From Ophryocystis elektroscirrha (taxonomy: Eukaryota > Apicomplexa > Conoidasida > Neogregarinorida > Ophryocystidae): DNA of 64,000 nucleotides. The position numbers and the translations under genes were made by a program. The DNA lies in contig JAQIFP010000047.1 in NCBI GenBank assembly GCA_030141585.1, positions 103,358 to 167,357 of the forward strand, given 5' to 3'. Below the pieces are notes generated by a model. It saw only the letters and a list, made by a program, of their open reading frames with translations, did no database searches and was not told where the DNA came from. This document shows, one piece after another, positions 53,811 to 64,000 of this stretch. How positions within the stretch are numbered: position 1 is the first letter of the stretch; each line of letters starts with the position of its first letter.

Positions 53811-55576
53811 ATGACCTCGGCCGCCCCTTTATGGTCGAAACAAACTTTTGAAAGTTTATACAGAAATGCGGTATCACCTTTAATAAGATGGGCGGAATTT
53901 CAGCGTGCTAAACACCAGAGTAAAAATGCAACAACAATTTTATCGCCAAGAAGTGAAAACTCACCAAAAGGAATTTACGATAACGATGATATATGTACCA
54001 TCAGTGATGAATCCAATGATTTAGATAAAACTTTTCAATTAGAGCAAATAAAGCACTTATGGGAAAATTTATGTGATGAATCGTATTTATTTATATATCC
54101 CTTGGGACATAAAAGTTCATCATCTAATAATATTTACGGATCATTACAAAACAATAAAGAGGAAATTGATGATGGCATCAAATATTCAAAATTACAAAAA
54201 TATATAATCGCCTCTGGCAGCCGAAATCCAGACTTTGGCACTTACCAATTACTGCAGCTTATTGAGACTGATGCACCAAAGTTATTCCACGTAGTTAAAG
54301 ATGAAAAAGAAAGCCAAAATAAAGAATTCTTTGACAACATGTGCAGAATACAGTTGAGACAGTATTCAATTTGTTGTTTAGTTGATAAGTTGAGTAACCG
54401 CTTGAATTTGCATCAAGCTGAATGTTTATTTCTTATTATTGATGCAATAGAGAAATCCTGTATTGGTTTGCCTTTGGCTTTGGGCTTAGAGTCCTGTGTT
54501 GAAACTGTCAATGGCTGTATGAATGTTACTCAAATGGGTTACACTATTTTGGACCAATGTTCTTTTGCTTACCGTAGAGAACAATTATATATGCTTCTTT
54601 GTCTACAAGATTTAGCTCTAGTAAGTTTTCAAACTTTCATAAATATTATAAACAATTATACAATATATTATATATATATAATATTCTGTATAATTGTTTA
54701 TAATATTTATATAATTTAAATAAAAATATTGATATTAATCAAATATATATGTAAATTATATAAATATATATGTGCATTTTAGATATTTTTATTTTATTAT
54801 ATACATTTATTAATTAAACGTAATAATAATAATGTAATGTATATAACTAGCTTATTCGCAAATGAATAATTCATTTACCAGGATCTTTATCCTCTTGATG
54901 AAGTTGGAGTTTCTATGACTGAAGCAGTAGGGTTGATGTCGTTCAGTTTTTTCCATGCTCTTATACAAAATGGCTTTTTATCTAACGCAATAGCTGCATT
55001 AAAAGTAAGCATCAAAAAAGATGGAGTGCAGTTTGTGATTACAATTAAATAACATCACTCTATTTGTTGTAGTTTCTGCTGTTTGAATCAACTCGACAAA
55101 ATGCACATTTAATTACTGGAAATGTAAATTTGAATGATGCTTCATCTCGTGGATTGTGTGAACTAGTAGATCGTCTTTGGTCTCGCAGACTAGCTCATAT
55201 GTTAGTCCGAGTTTTACTGATTATTGTAGCTCGATTCCATCCTCCTCCTGAGTTTGTCATAGAAATCGCTAGATTACTCTCTGGAAGTGTATTTTTAGAA
55301 CAAGCTATTGCTGTACGTGTTTAATAATTAGAGTTTTGTCTTTTACTCGATAATTTAATGTTACATACATACATTTATATACATATATATACATACATAT
55401 ATAAATATACGTATTTATACATATATAATATATGTATATGCATATGTATATATATACATACATATATATATATATGCATGTATATATATGTATACCTACA
55501 TATATGTTAATCATTATTTACATATATATATATATATATATGTGTGTTTGATAAATGATATACTAATAATAATAGA

Positions 55577-55625
<49 letters not shown>

Positions 55626-56415
55626 AATATAGTTAATTTAAAATGAATTTGTATAAAATTGTATTTAGAAAATACAAGACCAAATATTTAAAAAAAAGGA
55701 TAGCACTTCTTCTATGTTGCCACAATCAATTGTAACTTCAAAAGATTTTGACAGTCATACCGCACAAGATGTTACAGAAAGTCTAACGAGTTCCGTCGAT
55801 GAAACATTTTCTCTAGTATTAGAAGACCTTACCCAAACGTTACCAACAATTGATGTAAGTATTATTTAATTTTTTCATAATAATAAAATATATTCAAATA
55901 TATAATATATATGTTATAATAAATTTGATTATATAAAGATTTATTATTCATAATAACTTTTTTCCCCCCCCCCTCTTAATATAGCTGTTAAAACTTGTAA
56001 TAATTAGCAGTAAATGGTGTTAGAAAGTTATTTTATTTTAATTTTTATCAGATGACAGCTTCCCTGACTTTACTATTTCTGAATATAATTGATAGTAAAA
56101 TCATAAAATGGTCTACACAGGAAAAATTATCTGAGCATGTTAGACCATCTCCTATTGAAGACATTGAGCTTCCAACAGCCACAGTGTCCTCTTGGTTTCA
56201 AGAACCCAACGAAGATGTTAAAACTTCTTGGTTGTATAAAAAAGCCTTCGAACATTATTCCGAACCTGTAAGTGTATTTCCTCCTACATATTTTTGTCTC
56301 TTAGTTCTTCTGTAGTGAAGGGTCTTATAAAGATATAGTACAGTTTGCAATATGTGTAGCTTATAGTCAGCAATCAGGTAAATATATCAATTAGCAAGTT
56401 AATAGCGCAATATTA

Positions 56416-56461
<46 letters not shown>

Positions 56462-57430
56462 GATATAAATGTGTTTTACTGTACTAAAAGATGTGCTTAT
56501 GTACCAACTTGTTCAAATTATGTAATAATTGTAACTTTTTGAATATATCATTTTTGCGATTCGGGGTTTTAAATAGTATTTTTTTTATAGATGTTAGACA
56601 ACTTCATAAAATAATTGTTTTGGATGAATCCCAAAATGTATTTCGAAGGCTTTATGTAGATTATTTAGGTAATTAAATAATTATAAATTATTTATAATAA
56701 TTAGATAAGTTGAGCGGAACAACTCCCATATCCCGATTAATTTTACAAACTATCCATTCTTTAGTTCAACAAACATTACTACCAATAAATATTCAATGGA
56801 ATCAAATTTTACGTTTGGAGAAGATGACAAGAACAGCAAAGCCAAAATCTTCAACATTGGATTCAACTATTCTAAAGGAAGAGCTATCATTCTTTTTATA
56901 TGATATACAGGAACATTCCAGTCTAGAGTATATCATTGTTGTTCTTGATCGAATAAGCTCCTTAAAGCCTTCAGCTTCTTCTGTATATGTACCAATATTT
57001 TTTTCTCTAGTTAATTCCTTTTCATGGCTGGATCTTTCATTTAAAGAGCGAAGAGTTATTCGTAATGGCAACTATACTGCAGAAACTCCTTTTCCCCGAA
57101 CTCCCTTGATGACAGAAAAAGCTGGTTCGTATATACTCTGAACAATAATTTATTACAGTTTACGCTTTATTACCTTAAACATTTTTATCTTATTACAAAT
57201 AATTCATTTAAATATTTTAGTATATATATTCTTTCATTATTATCTGTTAATATATTTCTCACACAATATATATATATATATATATACTTTTAAGCAATAG
57301 CATTACGCTTGCATATAACCATATATATTCATATGTACGTAGGGTTTCATATAAATACTATATATATATAGCTTAATATATATTAAATAATATATTACTT
57401 TCATGTGAATATATTGTTTATATGTATACT

Positions 57431-57462
<32 letters not shown>

Positions 57463-57500
57463 AATAATTAGTTAATAAGTTACACTATCGATATACTGTT

Positions 57501-57537
<37 letters not shown>

Positions 57538-59252
57538 TATATACATTTATTTATTTATATGTATATATTATGTAGAATTTGATGACAATGATGTTCCAAC
57601 AACAACTGGTGTCGGAATACCGACGGAATATGCTTTAGGAAATAATCCAGAATGGTTGGAATCTTATGCTGTGGCTGAAGATGAGCAATTACCATTAGAA
57701 AGAAATCAATCAGAATCCATTAAATTATTCGCAGATGATGTTCAATTTCTGCTACCTTTGTATATAAAACTTATAAAATTTGCAACAACTTTGTGTGGAG
57801 TTGGGTCAATTTTTGTAGCTACTCAAGTAGCGACAAAGCTTACCATACAACCAAGTTTATTAGGGTTTTATTTACCGAATACATTGAATAGACTTGAACA
57901 TTTATTTCATTATATATATGAAACAGATTTACTGCATAGGCAAATCCTGTATTCGGTGCAGCAATTGAGAGGACAGAAAGTAATTAATGATTCAAATAAA
58001 GAAGACGTATTTGACGAAGAAGAAATACATCAATTACTTAATACAAAATATGAAAATTTACGTAATTATACGCTAATATCAATAACTAATATTTTTTCCT
58101 TCTTTGTATCCGTATTATCTCCCCGTCTTTATTTGACTACACCAGTGCAATCAAATCATAGTTTTTTTGATAAAAAACGCATATCTTCCTTTGCATCTCA
58201 TTTGTTCACTCAAAAGTTATCCATAGATAATCTAAAATCTACTATAAATTTATTATTCGCCGAATGTGTCATATTTGACGGTTTGGCAAGTCTTTATTCA
58301 CAGCATGATGACGCAGCTGTAATTTTCTATGAGGAATTTTACCATTTGTCCGAAAGTTTAAAAGAGCGATTTGATATATTGAATAATTTATTGTCTAGAA
58401 TCGATGAAGCCAATAAAAATGATCCACCTATTGGAACCAAGGTTAATGATTCCAACAAAAATATAGAAGACTTTAAAACTCGATTTTTAGGCTCAAGTAT
58501 GCCAGGATCTTTAAGATCGGACAATTCAGGTTTATTAATAAATGAGAAAACTGATAATAAATTATCGGATAATCAAAAATTAGATGACTGTTCTATATAT
58601 AGGCAATTACTGGGTAGATGGAGTATATCATATATGACATATATGGTTTCTGTACTGAGCCTTTCTGGATATCGTGCTCGATATATAAAAAGTTCTAAAT
58701 ATCTTGTATATGTACAATTAACAATAAATTTTATAATCTCATTATTGCATAATACAGCTTTAGATAATACAAAATTAACTACTACCGACTACTGGCATTT
58801 GGTTACTTTAACATTTCGATTATTCCACATACTATTGAAAGGCCCTCTTCCCGAAATACAGAACGAAGAATTGTTGAATAAAGTCACAAAAAGTAGCTTT
58901 TATGATGAAAACTCAGAATCCCTTGTTACGTCGTGGCTCATGCAGGCTATTTTAACTATAGACTCTTTTATACTTACTGCTATATTGCATCTTACTAGAA
59001 CTGCTTGGCAAAAAGTACTTTCACCTTGGGATGCTACGGAATGCCCTGAAAAAACATCTCAAATACAGACTGTTGAAATAGGTCTCGAAATATTGAAATT
59101 ATTGTTTCAACGAGACATTGTTTTTCTCACTTGGTGGCACTCTCTTCAGAAAAATAAAATAAGTAAGATAATTAACCTTGTAATCTTTATACATAAAAAC
59201 GTATTCATATTCTTATTATAGTCTTATGTTTAATTTACATATAAATTATATC

Positions 59253-59291
<39 letters not shown>

Positions 59292-62200
59292 TACATACAA
59301 TTTTTATATATACATTTATATAAAATATATGTATAATTGTATATATGTATACTATATATATATACATATTATTTTTATACATATATATATATATATATTA
59401 TTTTTATTAATTATATGTTTCATTGTATATATGTATACTATATATATATTTATTAATATTAAATATATATTTATATTAAATATATGTTCTATTGTATATA
59501 AGTATACTATAAATATAAATATATATTTATTTATATCAAATATATATTTATATCAAATATATGTCTCATTGTATATATGTATACTATATATATAGTATTA
59601 TATCAAATGTATATTATAATGCTTGTAAATATACATTTAAATATTATTATATAAATATTAGTTAAAATTAATATTAATTGTATATATATATATATTATAT
59701 ATAAATATTTTGTATACATTTGTAATACGCCATGAAAAAATTTCTTAAATCAAATTTTGATATAATAAATATATTTAATATTTTTAGATTCAAATAATTT
59801 ATTTGAAAGTAAAACTTCATCTGGTTTGATGCCAATACATGAACACTTGTTTACATATGTTATACCAAGTAAAGCGAAAAACCCTACAAGTGCGAATGAT
59901 GAAGTTCAACAGTGTGTATTTATATTTGAATTTGTACTGAGTGAGAAACACCGCACAGTACGGCACTTGGGTCTTTATTTGCTTCTTCAAATGGCAAGCA
60001 GAGAGCCCTACAAGTTGTCTATTCTTTTACATGAAGTAAGCGTTCCTTCACGTATAATAAAGCGTAGTCTCCTTATCATCTTGCTACTCTTCAAATGGCC
60101 GTCGCTGCAGTATTACGTGATATGGAGCTTGATAACTTTGAAAGATGGGAAATGTTCAATAACTTAGGCCTTACCCCTAGCATAGGTATTTTCATGATTA
60201 ATTATGAGTATATATGGAAAATTCCATTATATTAGTCTAGATAGTTATTATAATATTCAATATTTTATTATATCTAATATTTTATAATATTTAATATTTT
60301 ATAATATGTATTATAATATTCATTATTTTTATTAATTTTAATTATAATTATAAGAAAAGTCGGCATTTTCGAATATATACTAGCGCGTCAATAATGCAGT
60401 AATTATGCATTGTATTGTTCTAAATATAAGTATTCTATTAAAAGCTTATATAATCGTACACAAGTAAATGTATTATACATAAGTACTATTATTTAATATT
60501 TACTTGTATATATTTAAATATATAGTTGTGTCAAGAAATGATACTCAAATAGTAACCAAATATATTATTGATTAAATGTAATATTTTTTAAAAACTATGA
60601 ATCTTAATTATGGGACATATAAAAAGAAGGATTCATATTTGCATTGTCAGATTTTTATGTTGAAGGAATGCCGAATGTTTACTTGAACCCTTGCTCTGTG
60701 GAGGCATTATGTACTAATACTCAAGATGTGTCAAACATCGACTATGACTCAAGTAAAATAAACGGGTTTTTATAGTAACAAATAGATAATCCAAATTTCT
60801 TATTGAAACTCAATAGCTTGGAAGTTATTGTTTTCCAAGACGAAATCACCCAAACTGATATACAAACTTCAAAAATTGCTTTCCAAGATTTCCCCATAAG
60901 CAGATGCCCGGTATTTTCAAGATTTAATGGTCTCCCTATAAATAAGAAACTTTACGTAAGCAGTTATATGTATTTAATAGTTTGTTATGTAGACACGAAT
61001 AGCAACAGCTGAATCAATCATGTATATGATAAACGATAAAATGGCATGGTCTATAGCTTGTCAAAACTTTCAAGTATCTAAAAAGTTCAAAAGCTGGTTT
61101 GACGCAGCTTATATGACGGTAATACGCAAACGCTTACTTATTTTAATAAAATTAATTGTATAGTAATCTTATGGTTTGCAGAATTTAACTTGCTTGTTTT
61201 TGCCGAATTACATACCAGTCATTGGTTCAATTAGTTTGAATATAACTGAATATGAAGAAGCTTTATTACTATTAAAAACGCCCGGTTCTATTATTGGCAA
61301 ACAAAAGTTCCTCAATTTACTTAGTGCAACTGGTTATGTAGATGCAGTAACTTCAAGAATGTTATGTTTACAACTATTAAAAACTGTAAGTCTAAATATT
61401 AAACTACTGAATTTATAACTTAACTGTCATAATTATTATTATTATTATTATTATTATACACGTATCTTTATAAAATTTTTTTGTATACGTGCCCCAGGGT
61501 TTCATAAATAACAAGTTGCCTACTGATATACCTTCTGTATCGTTTCAATTGATGGGGTTAAAATTAACAGTTGCTGAAAGCTCAAACAAACCCGTATATA
61601 CAACGCAAGTTCCACTCTTATACATAACATCAACCTTTATGAATGAAGAAGACAAAATTGATGGAAAAAAAGAGAAAAATAACATCTGGCAAGAAAAATC
61701 ATTGTTAATAATAGATTCCTTGTGTTTAATGGTAGAATCCGTTGATGCGTGGATTTTGGGAGAACCTCAGAAACCTCTTCCTCCTAATATATCTTATATA
61801 GAAGACATGATAACCAATCCTATTAACTATCATTCAGAAGTTTACCGTCTCTATTTTGAAGCCATTATGGTGTTAAATATTTTAAATTTGTTGAAGCAGT
61901 TATTATTGAACCCCTTAACTCTAGATGTTACAATGTATTTACTATTTGCTCGATTACCCCATAGGCATACAATAATGTATCAGGTAATAAACAGCACTAA
62001 TTTTACATGGACACAGATATTGGCTGCACCATTCCACACAAATCCTCCCATACTAAAAAACATTAATAAATTGATTGCAGCTGAATGGGCAAGTATTTTA
62101 GCTCATGAAACATTCTACTGCTTAGCGTAATATTGTTTATATTTTCGTATATATATACTTATAGGCATTCAGCTAGATCTCCTTCTTTAAATGATTCATT

Positions 62201-64000
62201 ATGGCCTTTCATAGAACACCCTCCCATGCTCAAGAAAACTAGACAGCTTATATTACAAAATCAGTGTAGACAAAGCATTGACGAAGCTAGGGCATTGTTC
62301 CAAAGTGCATCTAAAGCGGTACTTTGAGAGATTATGCAAAAATTAATTTTTAGAAATTTGTAGAGAACATATCAGATGATATTTCGTCATCACTAAAATC
62401 TCCAATTATCATAAAAGTTTTATTAAATTATTTGACTGCTTTCGAACAAATGAAGTCGCAGAGTGGAGAAACTGTGTACCAATCTTTACTTCTTAATTTC
62501 GAAGAAGTAGAAACTTTTTCCAAGTAATTTGTTCATAAAATCTCAGATATTCACTGCTAAAATTTGTGATAACAAGTTTTAACAAATTTCTTTGTAGTAA
62601 TAAATTCAAATATTATATATAATCAATATATAATATTAATTATATATATTATATATAATTAATATTATATAGGTACTTTAGCGTTTTTGTATACTTGAGA
62701 ATTACTTATGTATTAGAGTATAAATAGATACGTTTATATTGTTACCATATAAACGTTATATGGTATCATAAGTTTAATGTCTCTATAATGTTAATATTGT
62801 TATGTATGTACTTTATCTGCATACATAATAACTACAGTTAAAGATATTCATTTATGTGGGGACATTGTTATTTACAACTATATCGCTAATATATGAAATA
62901 AACATGTTCTTACTTAATATCCTCTATATATAATCTTGTTTTAGATATTGCTCCGTGCCAGTTGATTTTTACCTATTAAATAAATCCAATGAAAAAATAA
63001 TAAATCCAGCTTTTGCTTTGCTATACTCTCATTTAAATAACCAAGACTGTAAACCAAGTTTAGAGAATTTCTTTGAGCATATTTTGTCTTTTTGTTACGA
63101 AGAAAATATCCACTCATTCATAAACCTGTCTTCCAAAATAGTAATAAAAGGAATTATAGAGTTGATAGCCGTTTGTATTCACGCACTTATGATAGATACG
63201 CTATCTAGAAGTTCTGGACCTGTAACAGTTGTCACTGATATCAACTTGACTGCGCTTTCTGTTCCGGAAACTGCTACAATAGCAGAAATTGCCTTCAATG
63301 AGTGTCTACAGGGATTAGAGCACACTGAGCTGTACAGTTATGAGTGCAGATATGCTTTAGTCACCGTTTTAGGACTTATATCTCAGTTACTCTTGTCCTG
63401 TAGTATCATTCAAGATGACATGTCTAATGAGATTATATACACTATGAATCAAACTCGCATAGAGGCATATGTAAAACGTTTACTGAAAGTCACTATTTCA
63501 ACTGAAGGGGTTGACCAAATCGTTCGAAACAAAATATATATTATTATATTAGAATTACTACAACTTGTTGAAGTCACGAACAGTGTTAAAATTATACAAA
63601 ACACTGCCAATGAAAACCCCGCTCTTTTTATCAATGTATTTCGTCTAATTTTGAAAGAGGCTACCTCTTCAGTTAATCCTCCTAACGATAAATTTTTTAT
63701 TAATGAAGTAAGATAAACTTTTTCGTCATATATTAATTAAAAAATAATTAGTATAACTACAGATATGCAATCATTTATTTTATACCTAAGCTATATTAAA
63801 AATATATACTTATATACCTCATATAAGTAAAAATAAATTAGTTGATTGGATGCTTCACTGTGATTATATATAAATACATATATATATACATATATATACA
63901 TATATATACATATATATACATATATATACATATATATACATATATATACATATATATACATATATATACATATATATACATATATATACATATATATACA
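53811..64000 (+). CDS. Giant helical-repeat protein, candidate Nup205/Nup192 nucleoporin (partial)
   Basis: About nineteen exons in the window give roughly 2000 residues, and the last exon ends at a donor (GAA/GTAAGA near 63708), so the gene continues to the right. The start is [20 protein letters not shown]. The whole protein is predicted helical: for example [38 protein letters not shown], [19 protein letters not shown] and [20 protein letters not shown]. The largest exon is about 57575-59162. Size, helical solenoid character and the early 'one partner in, large HEAT-like scaffold' layout fit the inner-ring nucleoporin family Nup192/Nup205/Nup188, but no single diagnostic motif was seen; another large alpha-solenoid is possible. 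Some exons between 60040 and 60800 are uncertain. Many introns contain TA repeats. Confidence 0.6.
55575..55624. repeat. (ATT)n microsatellite in an intron
   Basis: About sixteen ATT units, next to TA-rich sequence of the same intron of the giant gene. Confidence 0.9.
59250..59700. repeat. Degenerate TA minisatellite in an intron
   Basis: The phrase TTGTATATATGTATACTATA recurs near 59336, 59424, 59491 (variant) and 59569, with TA filler between, inside an intron of the giant gene. The spacing is roughly 65-90 bases. Confidence 0.75.
63875..64000. repeat. Ten-base tandem repeat TATATATACA at the right edge
   Basis: A regular array of about twelve near-perfect copies of a ten-base unit runs to the window end and continues outside it. 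It sits in the intron that starts near 63709. Confidence 0.9.

Overview
The window is nuclear DNA from an AT-rich eukaryote, most probably an apicomplexan. Three things point there: an apicortin gene (partial p25-alpha motif plus doublecortin domain), a 6-phosphogluconolactonase–glucose-6-phosphate dehydrogenase fusion in the Plasmodium GluPho order, and small spliced genes with very short GT-AG introns (19-40 nt) beside longer introns filled with (TA)n microsatellites. I cannot place the lineage more exactly. The protein-coding exons are ordinary; spacers and introns are close to pure A/T. Two runs of N mark assembly gaps (13931-14030 and 45889-45905).

Layout, left to right: UPF2 (-, nonsense-mediated decay), Rab GDI (-), PWP1 (+), a gene built of symmetric micro-exons (+, 11.2-16.2 kb, unrecognised), apicortin (+), a SulP/STAS anion transporter (-), GCN5 acetyltransferase with bromodomain (+), RPB10/RPABC5 (+), a Siz/PIAS SUMO E3 ligase (+), an isochorismatase-family hydrolase (+), the second largest RNA polymerase III subunit (-), an EIPR1/TSSC1-like WD40 protein (+), isoprenylcysteine carboxyl methyltransferase (-), an unrecognised gene (+), 6-phosphogluconate dehydrogenase (-), GluPho (+), an unrecognised gene (+), a cysteine-containing single-pass membrane protein (-), and a giant helical-repeat protein, possibly a Nup205/Nup192-type nucleoporin (+), which runs off the right edge.

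The most unusual locus is 11.2-16.2 kb. At least ten small exons there (27, 30, 39 or 48 nt, and larger ones of 54, 57, 207 and 303 nt) all sit between phase-1 introns. The 30-nt exons encode related decapeptides. A segment of about 518 bp carrying two of them is tandemly duplicated across an assembly gap. This resembles the micro-exon gene architecture known from schistosomes and could make a protein whose length varies by splicing or by copy number.

The second theme is gene packing. Introns can be hundreds of bases long, yet neighbouring genes nearly touch: stop codons abut with no gap (isochorismatase/Pol III), coding ends overlap by 13 bases (apicortin/SulP) or lie 10 bases apart, and start codons of divergent pairs are 23 and 73 bases apart. 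The three enzymatic activities of the oxidative pentose phosphate pathway are encoded by two divergent genes separated by 312 bases.
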